Shown: positions 15,116-23,748 of the stretch, in pieces
How positions within the stretch are numbered: the first letter of the stretch is position 1
Layout of the letters: each line of letters begins with the position of its first letter
Origin: Clostridiales bacterium Firm_14
GTDB lineage: Bacteria; Bacillota; Clostridia; Saccharofermentanales; Saccharofermentanaceae
DNA length: 64,000 nucleotides
Assembly (NCBI GenBank): GCA_001604135.1
Contig: LVAT01000020.1
Coordinates: 62,001 to 126,000, forward strand
Reading direction: 5' to 3'
Made by a program: the position numbers and the translations under genes
Notes under the pieces: generated by a model
The model's input: only the letters and a program-made list of their open reading frames with translations
Database searches by the model: none
Told to the model about the DNA's origin: nothing

Positions 15116-17536
15116 ATGGCTAAAGAAATAAAGATCGCATTAGCAGGTAACCCGAACAGCGGTAAGACCACGCTCTTCAACGCTCTCACGGGTTCCAACC
15201 AGTTCGTCGGCAACTGGCCGGGCGTAACAGTCGAGAAAAAGGAAGGTAAGCTCAAAAAGCACGATGGCGTAACCATCACAGACCTTCCGGGTATCTATTC
15301 CCTCTCCCCTTATACATTAGAGGAAGTCGTAGCACGTAATTATCTCATCGATGAGAATCCTGACGTTATCCTCAACATCGTAGACGGTACGAACTTAGAG
15401 CGTAACCTCTACCTCACAACACAGCTTACAGAATTAGGTATCCCTGTCGTAATGGCAGTAAACATGATGGATATCATTAATAAAAACGGCGACAAGATCG
15501 ACCTCGACATGCTCTCAAAGCAGATGGGCTGCAAGGCAGTATCCATCTCCGCTCTTAAGGGCACCGGCATCATGGAGGCAGCAGAGGAAGCCATCAAGGC
15601 TGCCAACGGAACAAAGACTGTTCCTCCCCACTCCTTCTCCGGCCCCGTTGAGCACGCTCTGGCTCACATCGAAGAGGCTTGCCTCCACGATATGAACGCA
15701 GATAAGCAGAGATGGTACGCTATCAAGATTTTCGAGCGCGATGAGAAAGTTATCGAGAAGCTCGGAATCTCAAAGGAGACATTAGAGCACATCGAGAACG
15801 ACATTAAGGCAGCTGAGGCTGAGCTCGACGACGATGCAGAGTCCATCATCACAAACGAGCGCTATGTCTATATCGCTTCCATCATCAAGAGCTGCTACAA
15901 GAAGCAGTCCAAGGGTAATCTCTCCAAATCAGATAAGATCGATAAGATCGTTACCAACCGTATCCTTGGTCTTCCTATTTTCGCGCTCATCATGTGGCTC
16001 GTTTACTTCATCGCAATGACAACATTAGGAACCAGTATGACCGACTGGACAAATGACAATCTCTTCGGTGACGGTTTCTTCTTCTTAGGCATCGGCCAGA
16101 AACAGTACGACGAGAATGTTGATAACTGGGCCGGCGAAGCAGTATTCGTTGACGGCGTTAAGGCTGTTATCGACGAAGCTGTTGATAACGACGTAACAGG
16201 TGCGGAAAATCTCCAGGCTGACTTCGAAGACGCTGATTTCGGCGCTTTCGAAGAGGATTACGGATTCTATGCTGATGAGCTCATTGACAAGGGCTATGAC
16301 ATCGAAGCACCTCTCGTTGAATCCGGTGCTCTTGATGAAGAAGGCGAATTTACCACTCCTGCTATGGATGAGACAGAAGGCGCTGTCTTCGTTCCTTCCA
16401 TCCCTGACATGGTTTCCGGCTTGCTCGAGAAGGCCGGCGCTAACGAGTTCGTTACAGGACTTGTCGTTGACGGTATCATCGGTGGTGTAGGCGCAGTATT
16501 GGGCTTCGTTCCCCAGATGCTCGTCCTCTTCTTCCTCCTTGCATTCCTTGAATCCTGCGGATACATGGCAAGAGTCGCATTCGTGCTCGACCGTATCTTC
16601 AGAAGATTCGGTCTTTCCGGTAAGTCATTCATCCCTATGCTCGTATCTTCAGGATGCGGCGTTCCGGGCATCATGGCATCACGTACGATCGAGAATCAGC
16701 GTGACAGAAGAATGACCATCATGACTACAACATTCATCCCCTGCGGTGCAAAGCTCCCTATCATCGCTCTTATCACATCAGCTTTGTTCCGCCACACTGC
16801 ATTCAAAGGTTCATGGTTAGCACCTGCTACCTATTTCATCGGTATTGCAGCTGTTATTATCTCAGGCATCATCCTTAAGAAAACAAAGCCTTTCGCAGGC
16901 GATCCCGCTCCGTTCGTAATGGAGCTTCCCGCATACCACTGGCCGACACTCGGAAACCTCTTAAGATCCATGTGGGAGCGCGGCTGGTCCTTCATCAAAA
17001 AAGCAGGCACAGTTATTCTCATCTCCTCTATAGCTATCTGGCTCGGATCCGTATTCGGAAACACAGGAAGCGGATTCGGATTCGACCCGGATATGGAACT
17101 TGAGGCTTCCGTCTTGGGCATCATCGGCGGTGCGATCAAGTGGATCTTCGCTCCTTTGGGCTTCGCTAACATCAAGGCAACTATTGCTACTGTAATGGGT
17201 CTTGTTGCAAAGGAAGAAGTCGTCGGCGTATTCGGTGTTCTTGACTTTGAAGGCTTAACACAGCTCTCAGGCTTCGCATTCCTCATCTTCAACCTCCTCT
17301 GCGCTCCTTGCTTTGCAGCTATCGGTGCTATCAAGAGAGAGATGAACAATGCAAAGTGGACATGGTTCGCTATCGGTTACCAGTGCGTATTTGCTTACGC
17401 TATTGCACTCATCGTTTACCAGTTAGGCCTCCTTTTCACAGGCGCCGTAAACGTAATCGGATTGATATTCGCTCTGCTCGTTCTTGCAGGACTTGTGTAC
17501 CTCCTTGTAAGACCTGCCAAGAAGACAGCAAAGTAA
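15116..17536 (+). CDS. feoB: Ferrous iron transporter FeoB
   Basis: An 806-residue FeoB, the membrane GTPase that takes up ferrous iron. The N-terminal G domain has G1 GNPNSGKTT (residues 11-19), G3 DLPGIYSLSPYTLEE near 57 and G4 VNMMD near 116. The membrane part has the FeoB Gate motifs SSGCGVPGIMASRT near 510 and CGAKLPIIALI near 542, and the later GLVAKEEVVGVFG near 700. Between the first helix (about 281-310) and the second (from about 449) lies a long loop of about 135 residues that is very rich in Asp and Glu, larger than usual for FeoB. The gene follows feoA after a palindrome and precedes the Cys-rich partner by 12 bp. Confidence 0.96.
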   Translation: MAKEIKIALAGNPNSGKTTLFNALTGSNQFVGNWPGVTVEKKEGKLKKHDGVTITDLPGIYSLSPYTLEEVVARNYLIDENPDVILNIVDGTNLERNLYLTTQLTELGIPVVMAVNMMDIINKNGDKIDLDMLSKQMGCKAVSISALKGTGIMEAAEEAIKAANGTKTVPPHSFSGPVEHALAHIEEACLHDMNADKQRWYAIKIFERDEKVIEKLGISKETLEHIENDIKAAEAELDDDAESIITNERYVYIASIIKSCYKKQSKGNLSKSDKIDKIVTNRILGLPIFALIMWLVYFIAMTTLGTSMTDWTNDNLFGDGFFFLGIGQKQYDENVDNWAGEAVFVDGVKAVIDEAVDNDVTGAENLQADFEDADFGAFEEDYGFYADELIDKGYDIEAPLVESGALDEEGEFTTPAMDETEGAVFVPSIPDMVSGLLEKAGANEFVTGLVVDGIIGGVGAVLGFVPQMLVLFFLLAFLESCGYMARVAFVLDRIFRRFGLSGKSFIPMLVSSGCGVPGIMASRTIENQRDRRMTIMTTTFIPCGAKLPIIALITSALFRHTAFKGSWLAPATYFIGIAAVIISGIILKKTKPFAGDPAPFVMELPAYHWPTLGNLLRSMWERGWSFIKKAGTVILISSIAIWLGSVFGNTGSGFGFDPDMELEASVLGIIGGAIKWIFAPLGFANIKATIATVMGLVAKEEVVGVFGVLDFEGLTQLSGFAFLIFNLLCAPCFAAIGAIKREMNNAKWTWFAIGYQCVFAYAIALIVYQLGLLFTGAVNVIGLIFALLVLAGLVYLLVRPAKKTAK

Positions 17537-17548
17537 AGGACTGTACAT

Positions 17549-17728
17549 ATGATCGACTGGCTTGCCGCAAACTGGGTTAACATCTTAGTAATAGCACTTG
17601 TTGCTGTTGCCGTATTCTTTGCAGCAAGAAGCCTGATCAAAGACAAGAAAGCCGGCAAGAGCTCATGCGGCTGCAACTGCTCCCACTGCGCCCTTGCAGG
17701 CAAATGTCACAGTCAGAACAAAAAATAA
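17549..17728 (+). CDS. FeoB-associated Cys-rich membrane protein
   Basis: A 59-residue protein read from the ATG at 17549, 12 bp after feoB. It has one membrane helix (about residues 10-28), then a short basic stretch and a Cys-rich tail, CGCNCSHCALAGKC (residues 40-53), and ends at TAA 17726-17728. This matches the FeoB_associated family (small partners of FeoB in Firmicutes), thought to bind iron near the transporter. The Cys tail should be cytoplasmic, judging from the basic residues after the helix. Confidence 0.9.
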   Translation: MIDWLAANWVNILVIALVAVAVFFAARSLIKDKKAGKSSCGCNCSHCALAGKCHSQNKK

Positions 17729-17732
17729 AAGA

Positions 17733-17801
17733 ATTCACATGCCATAAATGACTTGGGCTGTCTCTTTATTGAGGCAGCTCTTTTCATGTCGGCATGTGAA
17801 T
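17733..17801. terminator. Nested hairpin after the feo operon
   Basis: Outer arms ATTCACATGCC (17733-17743) and GGCATGTGAAT (17791-17801) enclose an inner stem GGGCTGTCTC (17755-17764) / GAGGCAGCTC (17771-17780) followed by TTTT. The inner hairpin alone is a plausible intrinsic terminator for feo; the outer 11-bp stem has nearly the same centre. Confidence 0.7.
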
Positions 17802-17820
17802 CTTTTCGATGAGTCAAAAA

Positions 17821-17911
17821 TCCAGAAAAAAGTCCGACTATATCGGACAAAAATATGGTATTTTCGGGCCAAAGAGATGGAATTCCAGAAATAGTTCCGA
17901 CTGCGTCGGAC
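17821..17911. repeat. Two-unit inverted-word array, word TCCGAC, period 63 bp
   Basis: Two copies of a unit TCCAGAAA...TCCGAC-N4-5-TCGGAC at 17821 and 17884. Both arms repeat with a period of exactly 63 bp (left arms 17833 and 17896; right arms 17843 and 17906). It lies between the convergent feo and transglutaminase-like genes. Confidence 0.72.
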
Positions 17912-17962
17912 TTTTATCCGGAATTTACCGGAGCGTGAAGTGCCGATGCTTGAATTGATAGA

Positions 17963-19030
17963 TCACCCGAATGCCGAATAGTCGAATTCGCCCTTATTGC
18001 CGTCGATATCCTTGTAGTAGATTATCTTCTTCTCTGTATCGAACGATGTAAGATACTTGCCCCACAAGGGCGCGAAAAAGTCATCGTCAGCAGTATATTC
18101 GCTGCCGTTCCTGTCGCTCTTATAATGGCAGGCGACACAGTTTTCTTCCTTCTTAAAACCGCCTTCATTGTAGCGCTGGCTGTCTGTCATCATGAAATAA
18201 GACAAACTGTTGCCGGATTCCATAACAAAAGTTGGATCGACATGGTAGTTCTTTCCGTTTATCGTCACATAAGTCCATGCGTGTCCCTCACCGTCAATTT
18301 CACGGTTACCGCCGCATACGGTAGCATCGACGCCTGCCTGAAGGAGCAGGAACGAGAATGCTGTAGAACATTCAGCGCAGATACCGTGCTTAGTCGTGAA
18401 GAATCTGTATGCACAGATGCCCTGAACAGCTTCATCGTTCATCTTGTTATATGTATCGTAATCGTAAGTGTAATTGTTGGAGAAATAGATGTAGAGTGCG
18501 AGGATCTTCTCGACATCAGAATAATCGTCTCTTAAGTTCTCATTCAGGATATCGGTAATAAGCTTCTCGAATTCAGCTTCCTTCTCGGCCAGTTCTTCTT
18601 TCGGGATCTTATACTGGAATGTAGCCTTTCCGTCCTTAAATGCCCCCGCATAATTGGATTCAGTATAAACTTCGTACACGGGCTGGAATTTGTTCGGGAA
18701 CTGTCCGAGCATCCAGTCGTAATCACTCTCGGACTTTACCGCGAATTCATCTTCGCCGTTCTGGACAGCCTTTATATAGTTCTTGTAGGCATCATACATG
18801 TCTTCGCCCATGATATCCAGGAATATCGAAGACATAACGACAGGCTTATATTCATAGTGGCCACGGACCTCTTCAGTTGTCGTAGCAGCTTCCGTAGTCT
18901 CAAAGGTAATGACAGACGTCTCTTCACTAACGCTGCTTGTTGCCGTAGTCTGATCAATATAAGTAGAGCACCCGGTCAGGATGCCGGCTGCCATCAGAAC
19001 ACATAAACCACGGATCATTGATATTTTCAT
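17963..19030 (-). CDS. Transglutaminase-like (cysteine peptidase fold) lipoprotein
   Basis: A 355-residue predicted lipoprotein. I start it at the ATG at 19028-19030 (MKISMIRGLC), with GGGAAG upstream; a GTG four codons earlier overlaps that site. The signal peptide ends at the lipobox LTGC, followed by a Ser/Thr/Glu-rich linker (SVSEETSVITFETTEAATTT). The C-terminal transglutaminase core has its Cys in HGICAECSTAFSFLLLQAG, its His in GHAWTYVTI and its Asp in YHVDPTFV, all three catalytic residues. It should be anchored outside the cell, acting as a peptidase or cross-linker; the substrate is unknown. It stands alone, with repeat arrays on both sides. Confidence 0.88.
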   Translation of the reverse strand: MKISMIRGLCVLMAAGILTGCSTYIDQTTATSSVSEETSVITFETTEAATTTEEVRGHYEYKPVVMSSIFLDIMGEDMYDAYKNYIKAVQNGEDEFAVKSESDYDWMLGQFPNKFQPVYEVYTESNYAGAFKDGKATFQYKIPKEELAEKEAEFEKLITDILNENLRDDYSDVEKILALYIYFSNNYTYDYDTYNKMNDEAVQGICAYRFFTTKHGICAECSTAFSFLLLQAGVDATVCGGNREIDGEGHAWTYVTINGKNYHVDPTFVMESGNSLSYFMMTDSQRYNEGGFKKEENCVACHYKSDRNGSEYTADDDFFAPLWGKYLTSFDTEKKIIYYKDIDGNKGEFDYSAFG

Positions 19031-19144
19031 ATTACTTCCCACAAGTCATATTTTCGCGACAGCATTATACTACAAGTATTATTGGATATTGTGGCAAATC
19101 ACAGACTTATCTCGTTCATCAGGCAGCTCTTAGAAGCTCTCATA

Positions 19145-19444
19145 TGTCTCAACTACGAGTTTTGCGGGGGTTTGAGATACAACTTTGGCTGTTGGTGTGT
19201 CTCAAGTAACGGTTTTCAAATGGTTTGAGATACAAATTCGACTGCAGATGTGTCTCAAATGATGATTATCACATGGTTAGAGATACAATTCCCTTCACTT
19301 TGTATCTTAATAGTGCGATTTCTTAAGGTTTGAGATACAATTCCCTTCACTTTGTATCTTAATAGTGCGATTTCTTAAGGTTTGAGACACAATTAGGTAA
19401 GCGTTTGTATCTCAAAAGCGCGATTTTTCAGGATTTGAGACACA
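19145..19444. repeat. Inverted-word array TTGAGAYACA, period 52-53 bp, six left arms and six right arms
   Basis: This array fills most of the 450-bp gap between the M56 gene and the transglutaminase-like gene. Left arms TTTGAGATACAA (one TTAGAGA, two GAGACAC) start at 19171, 19224, 19277, 19329, 19381 and 19434. Right arms (TGTCTCAA, TGTGTCTCAA, TTGTATCTTAA, TTGTATCTCAA) end at 19152, 19205, 19258, 19310, 19362 and 19415. Every step is 52 or 53 bp. Loops and spacers between arms vary, except that units at 19277 and 19329 are near identical. I see no gene in it. Confidence 0.9.
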
Positions 19445-19480
19445 TTGGCACAAAACACCAACTGATCAACAGCACCTCTA

Positions 19481-21274
19481 TCAACCCAAGTTCTTCAGCG
19501 CCTCTAACGTCATCTCGCCGACGTTGTTTTCCGTATTGTGAGCAGTTTTCGAAAGTTCACCGTTAAACAGGACGAGTTTGCCGTCAGGCATACTGTTAAC
19601 GGCCCTTCTGGAGGCTGACAGCAAGCCCTTTTCAGGTTCCAAGATAACCGTCGGCACATGGCAGTCAGGGAGCAGCTCATAGAGCCTTACCAGGAGTTCC
19701 GGGTCTTTCGAGAATTCCAGAGACTGGGCAGTATTAAGATCAGGCTGCACGATGATCAGGCCCTTGATCTCATCCTGCCTCTCGATGCCTGTATAAAGCG
19801 ATATTATGCCTCCGATATCGTGTCCCCACAGATAGATGTTATCCATGTCGATCTCAGGAATGTAACGCATCTCATCGATGACAGCGAAGTGATCTAATAT
19901 CTGCTCGAAATAAACATCCGCAACAGTCTTAACGCCGCTGCCGCCTGAGCGCCTTATGATCTCACCTTCATGAGTATTCTTAACCTGGAGTGTGGCATAG
20001 CCGTTCTGGTTCAGCATGGTTGCGATCTCATTATACTGGGTCAGCTGGCTTCCAAACTCGCCGCGCATGACTATTGTCTTATGTGGACCGTTTCCTTCAG
20101 GAAGCGTCAGCAAGGCATTAATAACACTATCGTCGCGGAAGAACGTGACCTTTTTCTGATTGGAATTGACCTGCTTAACTACAGGTTTCCTTGTCTCATA
20201 ATCAAACGGAGCCTCGCGCTTTACGGGCGCTTCGATAATCGCTTCGTTTACTATCTCCTCGATTATGTTCTGCTCAGTCTCAGCAGCCTTCGGTTCGAGC
20301 ACGGAAAAGCCTGATATAACGATCAACGAGGCAAGGCTCATTGCTATTACCTTATAGCTCTTCTTTGCAGGATGCTTTATGCTTACGATCCTTCGCTTCA
20401 TTGACTTATAGCCGCTTCTCATTCCGGTCGTCATAGTGAACCTGTAGAATTCGGATCTTCTCTGCATCTGCATTACCAGAGTCTCGGCATAGGCCTCTGC
20501 ATAACCGTCGCCGTAAACACTTACGACTTCCTCATCACACGCCAGTTCGCAGTCACGTCCTGAGAGGATAAAAGCCGCCCAAATGACCGGGTTATACCAG
20601 TTAAGCGCGAGCACGAGATGCCTTACGATCACCCACACAAAGTCGCCGTGCTTATAATGGCAGGCTTCGTGACATATCGCATATTCACTTGTCCCGGAAG
20701 GATCAGAGTCCACATAGATCTTGTTAAAAAGCAGGAACGGCACGCCTCTGTGGGATATTGCATAAACCTTAAGGCCGCTCTTCGGATCCGTATCCGCAAA
20801 TCGCCTGTTCCTTCGGCAAAAGATAACGAAGCCTGCATTGTAAGCAGTCAGGATAACCACTGCCGCTGCCGTTACGGATATGTAGATGCCATTGAGGACC
20901 GCGCTGGTATTAACAGGCTTTCTTAAAGCCTTATGCGATGCTTCCATATTGTTTAACACATGATCCTGAACTGCATGATCCTGTTCGCCAGCCTGCTCGA
21001 AAACGTTATCTGCAGGGTCATTCTTTTCGAGATCAAGAACATCGTTTATATAAGCATTCTCATAAACGGCCTTCTCGACTGCTACAGGGATCAATGAGCT
21101 CAGTTCGTCTGCGACGGGAACGCTGATCTTAAGAAACGGAGATACGATCATGTAGATGGGAATCAGCAGCCAGATGGCATACTGGTGCCTTTTGAGCATT
21201 CTGCCGTTTGCAAGACGCCTTATGAGCATTATGGCTGATGCTATGAGCGTGACACCGATAATGTACCGCAGCAT
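19481..21274 (-). CDS. BlaR1/MecR1-type M56 metallopeptidase with C-terminal alpha/beta-hydrolase domain
   Basis: A 597-residue membrane protein. The first 330 residues are an M56 sensor peptidase: helices near 1-20, 32-52, 125-150 and 215-240, with the zinc motif CHEACHYKHGD near residue 200 (H-E-x-x-H) and NWYNPVIW after it. A further helix (about 315-335) leads to an outside domain. In BlaR1 this is a penicillin-binding sensor; here residues 370-597 are instead an alpha/beta-hydrolase fold with the elbow GHDIGG near 483, whose nucleophile position is Asp as in epoxide hydrolases and dehalogenases, and a late His in KTAHNTEN. It sits 1 bp after blaI. Presumably it cleaves BlaI when its outside domain senses a ligand. 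Confidence 0.88.
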   Translation of the reverse strand: MLRYIIGVTLIASAIMLIRRLANGRMLKRHQYAIWLLIPIYMIVSPFLKISVPVADELSSLIPVAVEKAVYENAYINDVLDLEKNDPADNVFEQAGEQDHAVQDHVLNNMEASHKALRKPVNTSAVLNGIYISVTAAAVVILTAYNAGFVIFCRRNRRFADTDPKSGLKVYAISHRGVPFLLFNKIYVDSDPSGTSEYAICHEACHYKHGDFVWVIVRHLVLALNWYNPVIWAAFILSGRDCELACDEEVVSVYGDGYAEAYAETLVMQMQRRSEFYRFTMTTGMRSGYKSMKRRIVSIKHPAKKSYKVIAMSLASLIVISGFSVLEPKAAETEQNIIEEIVNEAIIEAPVKREAPFDYETRKPVVKQVNSNQKKVTFFRDDSVINALLTLPEGNGPHKTIVMRGEFGSQLTQYNEIATMLNQNGYATLQVKNTHEGEIIRRSGGSGVKTVADVYFEQILDHFAVIDEMRYIPEIDMDNIYLWGHDIGGIISLYTGIERQDEIKGLIIVQPDLNTAQSLEFSKDPELLVRLYELLPDCHVPTVILEPEKGLLSASRRAVNSMPDGKLVLFNGELSKTAHNTENNVGEMTLEALKNLG

Positions 21275-21275
21275 T

Positions 21276-21632
21276 TTATCCTTCCCTGATGATCCTTCGA
21301 AGCTCCGCTAACTGTTCATCCGTAAGCTGGTCGGAATCGATGAGATTGGAGATCATGAGGCCGACGTTGCCCTTATAGACCTTATCGAGGAAAGAAGTTG
21401 TCTCTTCAAGCTCTGCTTCAGTCCTGGCAACAGCGGGATGGAATCTCTTTGCCTTGTCTTCCTGAACGAAAGTAACAGCGCCCTTCTCAGTCATGCGCTT
21501 AAGCAAAGTGATTATGGTATTTTTGCCCCAGCCGGTGGCGGGACGAAGCTCCTTTGTGAGCTCTGTAATAGTCATGTCTCCATTGGTCCAAAGACAATCT
21601 GCAATCTTCCATTCTGAATCTGATAAACGCAT
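21276..21632 (-). CDS. BlaI/MecI-family transcriptional repressor
   Basis: A 118-residue winged-helix repressor of the BlaI/MecI family. It begins MRLSDSEWKIADCLW and has the recognition region TELTKELRPATGWGKNTIITLLKRMTEKG in short family-typical steps, followed by a C-terminal dimerisation part. Its stop is 1 bp before the ATG of the M56 gene, so repressor and protease are co-translated. By analogy with beta-lactamase control, the protease should inactivate this repressor. No beta-lactamase or penicillin-binding protein gene lies nearby, so the target genes are unknown; the pair itself is one likely target. Confidence 0.93.
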   Translation of the reverse strand: MRLSDSEWKIADCLWTNGDMTITELTKELRPATGWGKNTIITLLKRMTEKGAVTFVQEDKAKRFHPAVARTEAELEETTSFLDKVYKGNVGLMISNLIDSDQLTDEQLAELRRIIREG

Positions 21633-21696
21633 CTAAAGTTCCTCCAGCTAATAAAAAGAATAACACTCAGGTAGACAGCTATCAACCGAATCTAAG

Positions 21697-22704
21697 TCAT
21701 GCGGCTTTAAGTCTCTTACGCTCTTCCCTGCGCTCTTTCCGGATGCGTCTCCGATACCTCGCTTCTTCGTGATCCCTTATGAAGATAAAGTAGATCACGC
21801 CCGCAAAGAAAGTATAGAGAGCAAGCATTATGAGGCTTGCGGCAGATGTCCTGTCATAGGCAAAAGACCCCATGAAGAACTGGTTCTGAAGATACATCAT
21901 GAGCGTCAGGTTCGTTCTGAAGAGGTCATAAGGACTGCTGATCATGGACGGGACATCATACATGCCGACTCCGTCAACGACAGTGATGACCGTTATGAAA
22001 AACAAAATCGGACGCATACAAGGAAGCGTTACGCGTAAGAAAGTCTGAGTCCTCGTGGCACCGTCGATCTCAGCCGCTTCCATTATTTCGACCGGCACAC
22101 CCGTAATGCCTGCAATGATATAGATAAAAGTGATACCGAAGTGGCTGTAAATACTTAAGAGGATTATGAAAAACCGATCTGACAGGAAGAACTTAAAATC
22201 ATCAGCCGTAAATCCGAATCCGTTCATCGACGCTGCCGCAACTACGAAGAACATTGTGCTTCCGACAGTCGCCATAAAGTGGCTCGTCAAAACAGAACCC
22301 ATACTTGTTCCGTCAACGAGCTTCGGGAAGAAGAACGCCGTCTTGTAAAGAAGCCTGCCCTTGATCTTCAGTCTTCTGTCAGTGATAACGGCAGCAAGCC
22401 AGAACGTGAAAATTAGCTCCGGAACGGCATAAGCCACCCACATGATCATCGTATTCCTGAACGCATCATGAAAAGATGTCGATTGGAATATCTCCATGAA
22501 ATTCTTGTACCATGGCTCACCGATCGAAGGCAGGAACTGGGGAGGTTCAGTCCTGCCCTGACCCTTTATGTAGCAGAATGCATAGTACACGGTGTTTGCG
22601 AGCGGATAGAAATGGAAGATCATGAACGCAGCAGCAAACGGGATCATGAAGATATAACCCCATTTGTTATAGTGACGTTCTATATTCCGATGCTTTCTTC
22701 CCAT
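21697..22704 (-). CDS. Sugar-type ABC transporter permease (MalF-like)
   Basis: A 335-residue permease of the binding-protein-dependent carbohydrate uptake family, with six predicted helices (from about residue 15 to 300). The EAA loop that docks the ATPase reads EAAEIDGATRTQTFLRVTLP near 217. The C-terminus is very basic (RRRIRKERREERKRLK). It is divergent from the MalG-like permease at 22874, with which it should form the channel. No ATPase or binding protein gene is adjacent; a shared MsiK-type ATPase is probable, as is usual for this family in Firmicutes. Confidence 0.9.
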   Translation of the reverse strand: MGRKHRNIERHYNKWGYIFMIPFAAAFMIFHFYPLANTVYYAFCYIKGQGRTEPPQFLPSIGEPWYKNFMEIFQSTSFHDAFRNTMIMWVAYAVPELIFTFWLAAVITDRRLKIKGRLLYKTAFFFPKLVDGTSMGSVLTSHFMATVGSTMFFVVAAASMNGFGFTADDFKFFLSDRFFIILLSIYSHFGITFIYIIAGITGVPVEIMEAAEIDGATRTQTFLRVTLPCMRPILFFITVITVVDGVGMYDVPSMISSPYDLFRTNLTLMMYLQNQFFMGSFAYDRTSAASLIMLALYTFFAGVIYFIFIRDHEEARYRRRIRKERREERKRLKAA

Positions 22705-22770
22705 GCTTTTCCCGTTCCCAAGAAAACTATTTCAAGTACAATTTTATGCTGTGATTTTTGTGCAGGTACA

Positions 22771-22798
22771 CGAATGTATACCGATATAATATCATTCG
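22771..22798. promoter_or_regulatory. Possible operator/promoter between divergent sugar permease genes
   Basis: Arms CGAATG (22771-22776) and CATTCG (22793-22798) enclose TATAAT (22785-22790). It lies midway between the two divergent genes. A -35 is not clear, so this is a weak call. Just upstream of the second gene a tiny frame (ATG at 22855, eight codons, stop at 22878-22880) follows GGGGCGAGGT. Confidence 0.4.
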
Positions 22799-22873
22799 GT
22801 AGACACAAGTCAACCTTAATGCTATATTGACCATAACATTCACGGGGCGAGGTATGCTGCTACGAGTACCAAT

Positions 22874-23722
22874 GTGCTGACAAGAAAGATGACCAAGAGA
22901 AGAGATACTATCCTTAAGATAGTGTTCTACTTAGTATCGCTCCTTTTCACATTCTTCAGCTTCTACCCGTTTTTTCTCTTCCTCAAGGAATCCTACGACT
23001 ATACCTTCGTCGAAAAGCAGGTCTATATAGGCAAACTCGTTTCTGCTCATTACAAGCAGGCTTCAACTTACATCGACGGTTTCTGGAAGAATTACAAATA
23101 TCTCTTCATCGGACTGGGCAACTCGCTTCTGGTATCCGGCGTCAGCACGATCCTCACCGTATATTTCTCCGCCCTCACCGCATATGCGCTCACTGCCTAT
23201 AAATGGAAACTCAGACGTGCGTGCTACGTAATAATCATGTTCGCCATGATGATCCCTTCAACGATCTCCACTTATGGCTTTCTCCAGCTCATTTTCCAAA
23301 TGCGTCTGACAAATAAACTCTTCGTTTACATCCTTCCTGCCATGGCTTCGCCGATGACGGTCTTCTTCATGTGCATGTATCTACAGGCTTCACTTTCCAA
23401 AGAAATGATCCAGTCAGCAAGGATCGACGGCGCCGGAGAATTCCGCATCTTCAACCAGATCATCCTGCCCCTCATGAAGCCCGCCGCAGCAACCCAGGCG
23501 ATTTTCGCATTCGCCGCAAGCTGGAACGACGGCTGGATGCCCGGCATAACGATCGCCAAGATGGAGAAGAAAACTCTCCTGCTCATGTTCGGCCCCATCT
23601 TCTACCTCGACAGCAATGACTTCCTTGTAGTCATAGCATCCGTTATTCCTCTCCTGATCCTCTATGCCGTGTTATCGAGGCACATAGTCGAAGGATTAGC
23701 TTTGGGCGGGCTGAAAGAGTAA
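22874..23722 (+). CDS. Sugar-type ABC transporter permease (MalG-like)
   Basis: A permease of up to 282 residues, partner of the divergent MalF-like protein. Six hydrophobic segments are seen and the EAA loop is IQSARIDGAGEFRIFNQIIL near 180; it ends with the typical HIVEGLALGGLKE. The start is uncertain: the frame opens with GTG at 22874, an ATG follows at 22889 (MTKRRDTILKIVF), and neither has a strong ribosome-binding site. An eight-codon open frame that overlaps the GTG has a better one, so coupled translation is possible. Substrate unknown. Confidence 0.9.
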   Translation: MLTRKMTKRRDTILKIVFYLVSLLFTFFSFYPFFLFLKESYDYTFVEKQVYIGKLVSAHYKQASTYIDGFWKNYKYLFIGLGNSLLVSGVSTILTVYFSALTAYALTAYKWKLRRACYVIIMFAMMIPSTISTYGFLQLIFQMRLTNKLFVYILPAMASPMTVFFMCMYLQASLSKEMIQSARIDGAGEFRIFNQIILPLMKPAAATQAIFAFAASWNDGWMPGITIAKMEKKTLLLMFGPIFYLDSNDFLVVIASVIPLLILYAVLSRHIVEGLALGGLKE

Positions 23723-23748
23723 AACTCCGTGGGTTTAGAGTAATTACT

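Noticed and set aside
19145-19444. CRISPR-like regular repeats (also at 35060 and 53947)
   Set aside because: Repeats are only 9-12 bp, alternate with their inverted copy, spacers are 10-30 bp and two are duplicated, and no cas gene is near.
22855-22880. Eight-codon leader peptide before the MalG-like gene
   Set aside because: It has a good ribosome site, but it is too short to judge; mentioned under the gene, not called.
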